A DNA stretch of 64,000 nucleotides, taken from contig OX387183.1 of assembly GCA_947561395.2 (NCBI GenBank), forward strand, positions 33,034,853 through 33,098,852, read 5' to 3'. This DNA is from Buxus sempervirens (lineage: Eukaryota > Streptophyta > Magnoliopsida > Buxales > Buxaceae). Below the pieces are notes generated by a model. It ran no database searches, was not told the origin of the DNA, and saw only the letters and a list, made by a program, of their open reading frames with translations. The translations under genes and the position numbers were made by a program. Shown one piece after another: positions 35,177 through 47,575 of the stretch. The number at the start of each line of letters is the position of its first letter. Position 1 is the stretch's first letter.

Positions 35177-35960
35177 CCCATTTTGGAAAATAGTTTATTT
35201 GGCACTATGCTCTAATCAGTTGAAATCCTGTAGAACTTTGATGCAGATGCAGAATATTGTAGTTGTCTAACGGTGTATAGGAGGACTTTATAGTTGGAAG
35301 TGCATGCAATCTATAGGAATCTAAAACAATTTATAATGCATTTCATATCACGTACTTCTTGCGCTTGATTTTTTGAATGGTATGGTCAGACACTTAGAGA
35401 TTTTGCTTATGATATGCATGAATTTAGTTTGCATTAGGAAAATCATTACAAAAATAAATGTTTATATTATGATTTGTTAATTTATGTTTTATGTTGTGCT
35501 TATTGTACAAGTATAAGGTTTCTAATTGCAACCAAGTTTTTGGATGAGACCTACTAAGTGTTGTTTACCTCCACTATATTTTGCAAATACAAGTGGATCA
35601 AAACTTAGTGTAGTAGACTTATACCTTGATTGATGTGATTTTTGGCTTCGTGAAGGTCTACTTAGAGTACGGGATTTGTCATTTTATTGGGTGTTGAATA
35701 CTTAGATTATTATGTGGTTAGATTAGTTTTATTTTTTTTATAGAAACTAGATAGGTCATTGTTTATGATTTCTTGAACTAGAATTTTCGAAGACGATGAT
35801 CTTGATTATTTTATTTACAATGATTTCAAGGGATATCTATGCACAAGAGTAAGAGAAAATCTTCTTGATTTCCATTTTGAAAGAATGGGGATTGCAATCA
35901 CGTTCAATGATCCATGATATACTAGTAATAGGGATATGATCCATGATCCATGATATCTAG
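35177..35960 (+). mobile_element. Fragment of LTR related to 1696-4522
   Basis: GGCACTATGCTCTAATCAGT then TGAAATCCTGTAGAACT parallels GGCTCAGCATAATGCTCCGA then TCAATTGAAAGCCCGTAGAACT at about 3452. The acceptor-side phrase ACCTACTAAGTGTTG and TTGCAATCACGTTC also have counterparts. The minus-strand gypsy LTR abuts it, so that gypsy element seems to have inserted into this older LTR. Confidence 0.55.
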
Positions 35961-36700
35961 TAATATGTCATTGAGGAAGAAGGGGAAACATTGAGATCGA
36001 ATTCCTCCTGGCCCGCCTTAAAAGAACGGGGGATTCAACCAAGTTGATTTCGATGGGAAATGCCTGGGAAAAAAAAATCATGGTTGGCCACAAATCGGTT
36101 TTTTTTTTTTTTTTGCATAAAGCTAGATTTGGCACCCAAACCCCCACTTGAGCTCTTTTCACAGTAAAGGCCTATTCTTTCTTAGTTGAAAGAGACTTTT
36201 TTGTCTGAGTTTCCTATTCTAGTGGACTAGGGCCTTTTCTTGCTCTGGTTTCAAGGTAATTGGGCGAGGACGTGGGCTTTTCATTCTGGCACTGCATGTT
36301 ATGGAAGGCGATTTATCCGTTGTGGTTCGATAGAAAATGTAATCGAAACAGACTTGGAGCCAAAGGTTTGACTTGGTTAAGAGTTTCTGGAAACCAGCGA
36401 CGGGAAATCCAATAATGACACCCCCGCAAGTTGATTTTTTTTTTGGTTGTTGTAATAGCTACTTTTTCTATGGCAATAAACCAAACATTTTTTTCTGAAC
36501 AAGTGGTTGGTCCTCCTTCGTTTCCCAAGATAGTTTATGGAGGAAAAATCCAGTTATAAGAGAAGAGCTGAAAGGACTAATTGAAACCGATGCGCCTATG
36601 CCTGGCACATCGGGGACGGGCACGTAGAAAATTACCTTCACTAGCTGCTCCAGAGCCGGATAAGCCTTAAAAAAAACACACAACGGATATTAATTCTGAA
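35961..36700. other. Segment with unlike composition, origin unknown
   Basis: GC content is visibly higher than in the flanks (for example CGAATTCCTCCTGGCCCGCC and GGCACATCGGGGACGGGCAC). No repeat ends and no protein I recognise. A nuclear insertion of organelle DNA is possible, but I cannot identify an organelle gene. Confidence 0.3.
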
Positions 36701-36790
36701 ATTAGGGTGGGGCACTGTTATCTCTTCTAGTACTCAACATCTTCATCACTATCAATACTCCTCTAAGTGCCACAACAAAAAATGTTCACA

Positions 36791-37090
36791 TCATTTAGCA
36801 TATCCAACAAATGCTCTTTTGCTTTTCTTAATTGTGCTTTCGAATTTCTTTGTCCCCTGGTGCTCTTGTATTGTGTGCATAAAATCTTGTGACATTGTTG
36901 TACTTCTAGCTAGATCACCATTCTTATGTATGAAATGCTTCTTTAGACTTGTTACACCTCCATGAATCTCATTTATAGAAATTTCACACCACATGTTTGG
37001 AATTGCAACCAATAATCGTACAATGTGTCCATCAACATTAGGTTCACATGGTATGATTGCACCTGTAACAAATCCAAAATGAAATTTCAA
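36791..37090 (-). pseudogene. hAT-type BED zinc-finger fragment
   Basis: The minus-strand ORF includes MWCEISINEIHGGVTSLKKH then FIHKNGD. GGV/ITRLKxHL preceded by a Cys pair is the hallmark of BED fingers in hAT transposases of the DUF659 group. Here the second Cys is replaced (CEIS) and the later Cys is lost. About 99 residues, with no DUF659 or hATC region. It belongs to a different hAT family from the 56106-59533 copy. Confidence 0.6.
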
Positions 37091-38128
37091 GTTAAAAATG
37101 GCAATTAGATTTAAATTTGAAGTAAAAAAATAAATAAAGGGGTTTGTGAAATAAAAATTTGTTACTAATATTATTTATTTAATTCTTTAGTTATGATATT
37201 ATAATAATATCTTATTAAAAATTACTAATAAAAACTTTAAAAAGGCCATAAAAACCTTTTATTAAATTCAAAGAAACAGTAGAAGAATTTACTTAAACAA
37301 TTTATATCATTTTGTTAATACTTTAATTAAATATTATAATAAAGCGAGGAAGAAAGAAGATTTACAAAATACAAAGAAACAAAATAAGAAAATTTTTAAT
37401 GCTAGTATAAGTTTATTTAAACAATTTATATATATATTCACAATTTTGTAATAATATTTAATTGAATAATATAGTAAATGAAATTATTTAAAATTAGAAG
37501 AAAATAAAACTTGTTGTCCAAAAACTATAATCCTTGATTCCTGTGTAAATCAAGTAATTAGATGGTGAATTAAAAAAAATTAGCAAAACTTGGAAATTTT
37601 CAATAAAGCATCAAATATTCTTCAAACATTAACTTTCTATAGGTGCCTTTTTTGAATCCACGTCCACATGTCTAAGGTTGTCTCCACGGTGTCAATATGC
37701 CAATGACGTATCTTCAAATCTCAATTCTGAGAAGGAGAGGTACGTCCGATGTTGGCCTAAACCGCCGACTCATCAGCCGTTCCCATGCCGTTATTGAACA
37801 TAAGAGGGGTTGGGGTAGATAAGGCATGACGGGTAAGCAATGGCTAGAATGAGAGACGTGAAATGCTCAAGTAATCTTCATGTGTACCAAGCCAGAGAGC
37901 TCCTTGAAGGATTGTAGAATGTGTAGAAGATAAGTAAATGCCAAAAGTGGACTTAGAGAATTTCCCATAGCAATTGGAGAAGGTCCAGAGAAAAAGAAAA
38001 ATTGTTGCTTCAAGTAGCCAAAGATCAAGGGGTCCCTCAAATGAAAGATGGTTCTCATATTTATAGCAAGTGTGGGTCTCCAGGATTTGTGACACTTGTC
38101 ACAATCTGAGGCTTCAGAATTGTTTACA
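37091..38128. other. AT-rich spacer
   Basis: Left flank of the large LTR nest. No coding potential, RNA genes or element ends recognised. Confidence 0.5.
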
Positions 38129-38997
38129 TGTCTTGTAATACCCTGAATTTTTCAGAATTAATTATTAATGTTAATATGTAATTCATTGAGAGTAATTGCT
38201 AATTAAAGATTTGAATTTAATTGGAGATCATGTTGAGGAGGTAAATCCAAAATTTGGTGCTGATCCGATGGCTAGATCATGAAATATAAGGTAAGGAAGA
38301 TATTATGTAATTACTTTAATTTTATTGGTCAAGTGTATGGAGAGTGGTAGAGTGTCATGCATAGGATCATGTTATTAATTAAATAAAATATAACGTTTAT
38401 TAGAGTGGGCATACGTGTGTTTAAGAAGGATATATATAGAGTTTCTAAGTTGGAGAACTTCTAAAAGAATACTTTTGCCTTGGACGACTAAAAAAAAGAG
38501 GAATCCTAATGAATGGTTGCTGAATTTTTGTGGGATTTGATCAGTGCTAAAAGAAGGAGATTTTCATGGGGTTTTTGCTGTGGTGTTGAAAGGAGATCAA
38601 AGCTTGAGGTTTTCCTTGGTTTGGTTCGCGAAAAGAGGTAAGTAGCAACCCTTCTCTCGGCAAAACTTGCATGATATAATTTTTAGACAACAAATATATT
38701 GTTCTTCTGTTTTGTGATGATTTAGAAACATGTTGAAGAGGTTTTAGATAGATTTGGTAGAGGTTTAAACCATGGAAAAATACATCTTGTTTTTCTTGTT
38801 TGGTTTTCTGTTTACTTTGGTATTTGATGAGAAATGATGGTTTGATTGTAACAATTTGATATTGATCATTTAGAATGTTTTATCACATGTTTACCTTGAT
38901 TTTAGATGAGTTGGAATTGATTTTTATTGATAGAAATAAAATTTAGAGGATTTAACAGAAAAATCAGAAATTTGAAAATTCCCAAAATTTACAAGTT

Positions 38998-39130
38998 TAC
39001 ATGAGCGCTATACACGTTGCTCGAGTGCTAGTTATATTTTGCTAAGTTTCTAGACCGCTTGAGCGATCTGTTGAGCGCTCTCTTTACAACAAATTTTGAT
39101 AGATCGCTAGTTGAGCAATCTGTTGAGCGC
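38998..39130. repeat. GAGCGC inverted-word cluster
   Basis: GAGCGCTATACACGTTGCTC then GAGTGC, CGCTTGAGCGATCTGTTGAG then CGCTC, and a third similar unit. They lie about 360 bp inside the donor-like site of LTR 38134-62730. Confidence 0.7.
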
Positions 39131-39499
39131 CCAACCTAGTTTTTTGATTTTGAGGAATCAATTCATATTTTGATTATAAAATGATTTTTTGACAAATCCA
39201 ACACATATACAAATAAGATTTGGCTGTATATAAATTGTTTTCAATGGCTGAATAATTTTATAAAAATTATACAAGATTTTGGGTACGTTCTACTAAAATA
39301 GCTCATGTTTTGGTTCCAAGAGGAAATTTGATCTTAAATTTGATTTGTTTTGTAATTTGTTGGTTTATACACTTGCAAAAGTATGTTTTGAAGATGTTTT
39401 AAGTTTTGGAACAGTAAGAAAGTATTTTTCTACAGATTTGGGTAGGTTGAGCCTATTTCTTTGATTTTGACAGTTTTTAAGTAAAAGTTTTTTTCTCCA

Positions 39500-39695
39500 T
39501 GAGGGAGATGGGTTTTCTTGTTATTTATCTTTGCGATGGAGTATATCTTTGCCATGAAGGCAATAAGCATGAATTTATCTCCATGAAGGAGTGATTTGCC
39601 AAGATGGCACTATTGATATTGATAGTTGGCCATGAAGGCTGTGAATTCTTTGCCACAAGGGCATTATACTTATATTTGGTCATGAGGACCCATGT
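39500..39695. repeat. CCATGAAGG minisatellite
   Basis: TCCATGAGGGAG, GCCATGAAGGCAATA, TCCATGAAGGAG, GCCATGAAGGCTGTG and GTCATGAGGACC recur with variable spacers, private to this LTR. Confidence 0.75.
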
Positions 39696-39832
39696 TTTGA
39701 TTTGATTTGTGTCTTAGTGGGCTTAGCTTGTTATAGATCCATAGTTTAGCTAGTAGTGAAGTCTGTCTATCTTTGTTAAGATTAAGTCTAGTTCCTTTAT
39801 GCATTTCCTCCATGACGGAGAGGCTTTCCATG

Positions 39833-39927
39833 AGGATCAAAGAAAGGCAGTTGTCAAGTTGTGAGTATGACTCGTATACAGATAGAACCAAATCTTGTGT
39901 AGAGGATCAAAGAAAGGTAGTTGTCAG
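39833..39927. repeat. 70-bp-spaced duplication at the LTR/integrase junction
   Basis: GAGGATCAAAGAAAGGCAGT then TGTCA at 39833 recurs with one change at 39903. It spans the place where LTR sequence gives way to polyprotein sequence. Confidence 0.75.
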
Positions 39928-41087
39928 ACCCTGAGCTACAGAAGACAAGAGAGTTGATGAGCAGCGGTTTAGAGAAGGCTTGAGATTCCAGTATTAGTGA
40001 TGGCATATTGAAATTCATGGGTAGGATTTGTGTACCAGATGATGATGATATTAGGAGAGTGATTCTTGAGGAGGGACACAAGTCAAGGTATGTTGTACAC
40101 CCTAGAAGCACTAAAATGTATAGAAATCTCAGAGACATTTATTGGTAGTCTGGGATAAAGAGGGAAGTTGCTGAGTATGTGTCAAAATGTTTAGTGCTTC
40201 AGCAGGTGAAGGCTGAGCACAACAAGCTACCTAGTTTATTGCAGCCGCTTCCCATCCCTGAATTGAAGTGGGAACATGTGACCATGGACTTTGTTTCAGG
40301 TCTGCCTAGGACAGTAAGGTAGCAAGATTCTATTTGGGTCATTGTAGACAAACTGACTAAGTCTGCTCACTTCCTACCTGTTTGGAAGGATCAGCCCTTA
40401 CAATCACTTGCTGAGATGTATGTGCGTGAGATCTTCAGATTGCACGGTGTTCCTATATCTATTGTATCTGACTGCGATCCACATTTCACTTCCAAATTTT
40501 GGGAGAGTCTTCATGAGGCTTTAGGGACTCAACTGAGGTTCAGTACCAATTTCCATCCACAAACTGATGGGCAGTCCGAGCGTACCATTCAAACCTTAGA
40601 GAACATGCTAAAATGTTGTGTGTTGGACGTTGGAGGTAACTGGAGCAAACACTTGGATTTAGTAGAATTCGCGTATAATAATAGTTACCAATCAAGCATT
40701 AAGATGGCTCCATTTGAAGCCTTGTATGGGAGGATCTGTAGATCTCCTCTATGTTGGGAAGTAGGGGAAAAGTAGTATTTGGGGCCACAGATTGTTCAAG
40801 ACAGTGTTGACAAGGTAAATTTTGATTAGGAAGCGTCTGAAATCAGCCTGAAGTCATTAGAAGAGCTATGCTGATGTAAGAAGGCGAGACTTGAAGTTTG
40901 AAGTAGGGGTATGGTATTCTTGAAGGTATCTCCCTACTATGGCATAGTGAGGTTCAGTAAGCAAGGGAAGCTGTCACCCAGATTCATTGGTCCATTCCGT
41001 ATTCTTGGGACAGTTGGACCTGTAGCTTACAGATTAGAGTTGCCACCTCAGCTAGCCCATGTACACGACGTGTTCCACGTATCTATG

Positions 41088-43497
41088 TGTAAGGACCTGG
41101 TCAAGCATAGTAAATTAATGCTAATAAGACTTTGACCAAGACCATGAGTCCTCAATATTACTAATTTCTATTGGTTGTGTATGGTTGTATTAGTGGTTGC
41201 ACATACATCGTATCATATTTATTCTATTGAGAGCTGAAAGGAAATCAGCGGCTAAGATCTATTTTCTTTTAATGAAGGGTAATAGGGTTGAATTAGGAAG
41301 AGGAGGAGTCCCAAAAACCCTATTTTCGTTTTTGGGAGAATCCAGCCACTTTGGGGAAAAGTTTGAGAAGAAAAGTGCAGAAAAACCTTGGATTTGCTAC
41401 TTTTGATCAAAGCTTTATTGAAGGTAAGTGGTTTTAATCCATTCTTTATGCTAGTAATGCTTAATTTCTCTTATTATCATCATTGATTTTTGTTGTATGA
41501 ATCTGAATCATATGGAAATGCTCTTGATGTGTTAATATGATTCTAAGGGAAGGATATTATATTTTTATGAATTATAAATATTGTAGTACTTGAGATCATG
41601 TATAAGAGGAATCTGAAGTTTTTATTTTATTTTATTATATGGTTGAATCTATTTCACTGCCAATTTGACGTTTTGTGAATGTAAGAACCATGGAAACATG
41701 ATGAAAGTGGGGTTTTTCATTGACCGCACCATGTTTATATTATAATACTTTATCTGCTAATTCAAATAGTTCATTTGGGTTGATGAAACGACCATGATTG
41801 GTCAAGAACAGGACACAGTGGTTGCTTCGAATGTTGGTAAAACGTGAATGATTTAGAAAGAACTAAATTTCAATTAGTTCTGTTGTGTGTTGGGGTTGAA
41901 CTCATTCCTAGTTATTTGCTTTAGGTAAACTTATTTTTAATTAATTGAGTACTTGACTCTTGACGTGAATGCTTCATAGAGTAAACTAAATTTCAATTTG
42001 TTTTGTTGAACAGAATGGATTTTTGGGAGTTGAACTAGTTCATAAATATTCTGGTTGTATAGTGTTGTTGCTTTTGAAGTTAACCGTATTTGAATTACTT
42101 TACCCTGAAACTTTTGGGTGGAACCTGATCTTAATTATTTTACTCATCATTCATGTGCAACTTTTTTGGTTGAATCTGATTTGTAATTACTTTACTTTTC
42201 ATCCGTGTTATGAGTTATGTTGAGATTCCGGAGGATTACGGAATGACATGGAAATATAGTGTTGTGAACTTTGTGACATTTTATTTTTGTAATCTATTTC
42301 TGAGATGAGTATACTGCTAGTGGTAAAACTGCTAGTTCAGTACCCAGTAAGAGAACTGCTGGGATGGGTTGTACTGCTAGTTAAAGCACTGGTTCAGTAC
42401 CCACCGTGAATAAACGTTGGGAGATTTATGAGATTGTACTGCTAGTTGAGACACTAGTTCAGTACCCAGTTTGGGAACACTTGTGGGATAATATTTGATG
42501 TACTTCTAGTATTTGTCACGTACTAGTTAAGTACCCACAAGGATTACCGATGGGAGGATTGTACTCCTAGGGCATTACCTAGTTGAGTACCCAGTGAGGG
42601 ACACCTATTGGGATATAGATTTTGATGAGTACTCCTGGCTTAAAGCTGGTATGAGTACCTGGTGTGACTTCGGGTCTACTGGGAAATGTGGCTATGTAGT
42701 ACTCCTAGTGTAAATTACTAGTCAGAGTACCCAGTGACCGGATGGTCTATTGGGAGATTGAGATATGGTATTCTGATCTTATCGTAGACTTGGTTTAATT
42801 AATCTTTTAAAATTTTATTCTGTTTATTATTATTGTTATTGTTTTTATCAGGTAAATAGTTCATTTTCATAGTGAATTTCATTCATAATATATCCTATTT
42901 AATCCTTTTGCTGTTAAATTGTTAAATTCAATGTTGATTTGATAGAAAGCATGACCCCTTATATTTAAGAATTATGTATATGGTGTATATATATCTTGAC
43001 TATAAACGAACCTAGGAAATACATGCATGAGTATGGTTTATTATACACATATATATATGATATTGGTTGTATTTATATTAAGTAAAGTGGAAATTCAGCA
43101 TGTAATCATATGGAGTGCATTAACTCCACTTACTGAGTTTATGTAAACTCACCCGTTATTTTACAGGAAACTATCATAATCGTGGAGACGAGAAGAAATG
43201 AGAAGTTATAAAATTAATGATGTTTAAGGGATCTTATGAACATGTTACTATTTAAGATTTGAATCTTTGGTATTATGTTTGATTTCATGTAATAGCTAGA
43301 TGGTTTAAACTTGGTTTGGATTTTTATTTTATTTTATTTTATGAAATTCCGCTATAACTCTGAAAATTAAGTTTATTAAAGAGAATTCCATATTTCGAGA
43401 TGAAATTAATTCATAGGTTTTATTCGCTTATGAGCAAGGTTACATCCGGACCCACATGTGTATAGTAATACGCGATGTGTGGTTTCAAGGTGTGACA
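41088..43497 (+). mobile_element. Solo LTR, TSD CTATG, inside chromovirus pol
   Basis: It starts TGTAAGGACCTGG and ends TTTCAAGGTGTGACA, with CTATG at 41083-41087 and 43498-43502 (2410 bp). It carries a possible leader, donor-like GAAG|GTAAGTGG at 41424, a GTACTGCTAGTT minisatellite (42300-42775) and an acceptor block CTTACTGAGTTTATGTAAAC, TCACCCGTTATTTTACAG ending at 43166. The pol reading frame matches on both sides. Confidence 0.92.
42300..42775. repeat. GTACTGCTAGTT/AGTACCCAGT minisatellite
   Basis: About eight units of roughly 60 bp pair GTACTGCTAGT or GTACTCCTAG with AGTACCCAGT and CTGGGAGATT-like words. GTACT and AGTAC are inverted, so each unit can fold. Confidence 0.85.
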
Positions 43498-43771
43498 CTA
43501 TGCTTCGTCGTTATGTACCGGGTCCTAGCCATGTCATTGATCTTGAGCCACTGGAAGTACGTGAGGATGCAACGTTTGAAAAGCGTCCCATTTAGATCCT
43601 AGACAGAAGAGAGCAAGTTCTCCGCACCAAGACTGTTCCGTTGGTGAAGGTCTTGTGGCAGCATCATAACGTAGAAGAAGCTACGTGGGAGAACGAGACT
43701 GAAATGAAAAAGAAACACCCTACACTATTTGGTGAATCACAAGGTAAAAATTTCGAGGACGAAATTTCTTT

Positions 43772-43786
43772 TGTAGGAGGGTGGAA
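43772..43786 (+). other. Polypurine tract of the chromovirus
   Basis: TGTAGGAGGGTGGAA lies directly before the 3' LTR start TGTAAGACCCC. This is the plus-strand primer site. Confidence 0.75.
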
Positions 43787-44009
43787 TGTAAGACCCCAGA
43801 TCTTAGATAATTTGCTTAAGTGATTAAGCACGAGATATTTAGCAAATTATAATATATTTGATATTATGTTATGAAGGTGAAGTGGGAGAAGCCTGTCAGC
43901 ACCTCATTTTTGCACCCCCAAAAAATGAAAGAATAAAATCCTAATTGAAAAAGTCAAAACCTAAGGGGTCAAAAAGTTGACTTTTTGACTGGGTGCAAAT
44001 TGATCACAA

Positions 44010-44720
44010 AACTTCTTACCAATGGATAGAGGATTCCAATACGGTTCTAATGACACTAAGTTTGCCTCAATCGGAGTCCGGATAAAGAAGTTATGGGCTA
44101 GTCAAACCTGAGAAAAGCATAAATCAGCTTTCTGATAAACCCCGGGTCAGCTACCCATATTTGTCCCAGCAGAAAGAGCTTCTCAATGAGATTCCGACGC
44201 AATTGAGCTTGTCGGAATTGGAGTCCTGGAGAGAAAGTTATGAGTAGAACCGGCTCCCGGGGAGTAGTTTTGCCTTTTTGTTAAAAGCTGAATCAACTGC
44301 TCAATTCTGTCCCAGTTGACAGAGGATTTCGATACGATTCTAACGAAACTGAGTTTGCTCAAAATTGGAGTCCAGATGAAGGATTTATGGGCAGAGCAAG
44401 TCCCCGGGGAGCAAAAATTGACTTTCTGCTCAAACCCAGTTTGTCTGCTGTTTCTGTCCCAAGGGAAAGAAAATGCTGACACAATTCTGACGTAACTGAG
44501 TTTGCTGGAATTCGGGCTCAGATCAAGGAGATATGAGTAGATTAAGGTTTTGGACGTGGCTTTGCACTTCTGCTAAAAACCAGAATTTGCTACCAAACTC
44601 TAGCTCAGTGGAGAGAGGATCTCTTCCTGATTCCAACAACACTGAGTTTGCTGAAATTGGACATCAGATAAAGAAATTATGGTCAGTCAAAATCTCGGGA
44701 AATCTACCCATGTGGCAAAG
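44010..44720. repeat. About 145-bp tandem repeats in Tat-like LTR
   Basis: Five diverged units share AGAGGATTCCAATACGGTTC / CGACGCAATTGAG / GTTTGCTGGAATTGGAGTC / CAGATGAAGG. Two more units (about 153 bp) lie in the nested relative at 45500-45760. Confidence 0.8.
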
Positions 44721-45929
44721 AATAAAGAAATGACAAAAAAATATAAAAATCTAACAATAAAATAATAATATACTATAAATATCTAAATATTTATATTAAA
44801 AATTAAAAATTTATAAATATCTAAATATTTATAATATACTACAATTTAAATCAAGTTTTCAAACCTCAAGGTGAGCTCCTTTGTATCTTTTGTTTGATAT
44901 ACTTGGAAATGAATGATATATGAGTAGTTTCATCTTTCCCATACCATATATGTGCTGTTTTCTTTAGCATGACATGTTTGCTCATTTTCTCTTTATCCTT
45001 TCTTCATCTTTAAGTGTAAGTGACTTCCTATGGAAAGGGTAGTGCATGGGTAAACCAAAGAGAGGATGAAAGATCCTTTTATTTGATTTTTAAAGTGTCC
45101 TAAAGTCATTGTTTTCCTCCTATTTTTGCTGTTGTTTTCTTCTACATTTGATAAGGGAGCATGTTCCCCTTTTACTCTAATCTAATGTACCCCATATGTA
45201 ACCCCCTTTATGCCTTCTTTAGGTGCTTTCTTTTAGGCTAAAAAAGTGGTTCATGTTGATATGATTATGTTATAAATTGAATATAATATATGCTGTATTT
45301 TAGTGTTTTATTGTGGTATAATTATCCTCTTAGGCATGTATGAAATTCCTCATCATTTATAAATACTTGGAGCATACATATTGTAAGCACCCAAATTTTG
45401 ATCAAACCAAATAAAAGAGAAAAAAATGTGCTAAAAGACAGCAGAAAAGTCAAACCCTGAGGGGTCAAAAATTGACTTTTTGATCAAAACAAAATTGGTC
45501 ACCTTGCCCTATCTCAATGGATAGAGAATCTCGACGTGGTTCCAACGCAACTGAGTTTGCTGGAATCGGAGTCCGGATGAAGGATCTATGGGCCGGTCAA
45601 ACTTAAAGAGGAGCCGAAAGTTGACTTTTTCTCGAACCCCGTGTCGAGTGCTTAGCCCTATGTCAATGGATAGAGGACTCCGACACGGTTCTAACGCAAT
45701 TGAGTTTGCCCAAATCGGAGTCCGGATGAAGAAGATGTAAGCAGTTGAAGTTCTAGGGCAGCGTGCTGGAAAACTGCACACGTGGCGAAAGTCTGCACAC
45801 GTGGCAAGCAGCAGAGCAAAAAGGTCTCAGGGATTAAATCTGTAATTACCCAAATCAGTGAAAAATATCTCAATGGTAAAGCTGCAGATATCCAAGGGTA
45901 TCAGGGACTAGATCCATAAGCATCAAAAC

Positions 45930-46030
45930 TTGAGAAAATATCCCAGGGACCAATCTGTAAATATCCAAAAGTATCAGGGACTAAATCTGTAAATATCCAA
46001 AAGTATCAGGGACTAAATCTGTAAAAATCC
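45930..46030. repeat. 31-bp tandem repeats
   Basis: AAAGTATCAGGGACTAAATC then TGTAAATATCC occurs in tandem, with further diverged copies on both sides from about 45830. Confidence 0.85.
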
Positions 46031-46079
46031 GAAGTTCCAAGGACCAATCCACAAATACCAAGATTTGCTCATGATTGAT

Positions 46080-46118
46080 GTCCCCTATGGGCATGCATGG
46101 GCATCATCCATGCATGCA

Positions 46119-46164
<46 letters not shown>

Positions 46165-46330
46165 TCTCCCCCCATGATCATACATCATCATTCATACATG
46201 CATCCCCTCTCTCTCATGGTTGATGAGCATGCATGTGCATCATACATGCATGCCATCCATCCATAACTCTCTCTCTCTCTCTCCCCCATAATTGTGTCCC
46301 CCATGCATGCACACACATCACATGCATGCA
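46080..46330. repeat. CATGCAT words and (CT)n microsatellites
   Basis: (CT)n at about 46120-46160 and 46267-46285, mixed with GCATGCAT and CATCATACATG words. The ORFs here with Ser-Leu and His-rich runs are translations of the repeat. Confidence 0.9.
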
Positions 46331-47464
46331 TACCCATACCACCCCACTATAAAAAGCCCAAGCACCCATACGTATGGGGGGTTGAGCACATCTTTGGTGG
46401 AGCACATTTTGGTTAGCCCATGCTTCTTCTCTCCCATCTCTCCCATCTCTCCCAAGCTCTCTTCATGGCTTCCTAAGCCCTCCACCACCATTCTCCACCA
46501 CATTCAAGTGAGAAGAAGGAGGTCTTGGAGATCGTTTGGAGAGGAGGAGGTGCTGCCCAAGGACTGCGGTGCCACGAGGAGGCTCAAGCACATCCTCAAA
46601 GAGGATTCCAACCTCAAGGTGAGGCTCCCCATCATGTTGTGTTGCATATATATTATAATGAGATTTTTCTGAAATGTTTTCCAATATTGTCTTTTCCCTA
46701 GCATAAGTTTGGTATAGAGGTCCATTTGCATGCCTTTCCTTCTCCCTTTTTTGGTAATGTGGAGGTCTATAAGGGTAAGAGAGAGCCCATCTCATTTTTA
46801 GCCCCATTAAGTTGCTATTTTGAGTTTTGTTTTAATTATTTGTGGGGGAGCATGTTCCCCTTAGCATGATCATCTATTGTATCCCAATTTAATCCCCCTA
46901 TTCCCTTCTTTAGACACTTTTTAGCTAGATATGTGAGTTGGGTGCATATGGTTATAGTAGGAGGGATGGGTGATATATGTTCATTTACTCATTTAGATAG
47001 GATCATAGCTTTAAGCATGCTTGTTTTTCTTTACTTTTGCACGTGTTCACTTAGGGTTATAACTCATGTTTAGTTGCTGTTTTGGCCATGAAAAGTCAGT
47101 CCCCCCTTTGCACATGTTCCATGGGGCTGGATTGGGTCTTTGTTTACTTGAAGCATGTTTGTGGATGCTCCACTTCGCTTGCTGTTTTATGTAGGATAAT
47201 GATGGATCTTTTAGCAGAAAAGGGAACCCAAGACAGGGACACTTGAGTCCCTGTTTGTGCATCAAGTGGGTCCGGAAAAGAGGAGGAGGCAAGCCCCGGC
47301 CACCATCTCCTCCCTTTAATTTCCAAAACATCAAGAAGAGAGCCAAGTGGCTCTCACCTGAACCAACGTGGGCTCACACAGGAGCCCACACAATCCCTAG
47401 AACACCCCAAGAGGCCTAAGAATCCAACCCCAAGGCAAAAATCCGAAAAATTGGCTTTTGTAGG

Positions 47465-47575
47465 TTGATCCGGCAACTCAGGCCGGATCAACAGAGGCCC
47501 ACTTGTAGCCGGCAAAAGATGCCGGATACACTAAGACTTATGTGTAATCGGCATCTCAGGCTGGCTACACAGCCA
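47465..47575. repeat. CCGGATC/CCGGATAC inverted cluster
   Basis: GATCCGGCAACTCAGGCCGG then ATCAAC, TAGCCGGCAAAAGATGCCGG then ATACAC, and AATCGGCATCTCAGGCTGGC. It is the counterpart of the cluster at 28565-28705. Confidence 0.8.

Larger units (their letters stand above)
39855..43786 (+). pseudogene. Tekay-like chromovirus polyprotein 3' part: integrase and chromodomain
   Basis: This is the remnant of the pol C-terminus. The order is: a zinc finger with HKSRYVVHP (one expected Cys of the CxxC pair reads Leu, KCLVLQQVKAEH), WEHVTMDFVSGLP, KSAHFLPV, VSDCDPHFTSKFWESLHEAL, TDGQSERTIQTLE (the D, D and E of the integrase core), FAYNNSYQSSIKMAPFEALY then GRICRSPLCW, the GPF/I-like [20 protein letters not shown], and HDVFHVSM. 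Then a solo LTR (41088-43497) intervenes. The chromodomain resumes at 43503 with LVKVLWQHHNVEEATWE. Reverse transcriptase is deleted and several nonsense codons are present. Integrase inserts the cDNA, and the chromodomain targets heterochromatin. Confidence 0.9.

Noticed and set aside
46075..46807. Overlapping ORFs of 60-126 residues on both strands
   Set aside because: They lie inside a TSD-bounded solo LTR and are dominated by CT and CATG repeats; no domain recognised.
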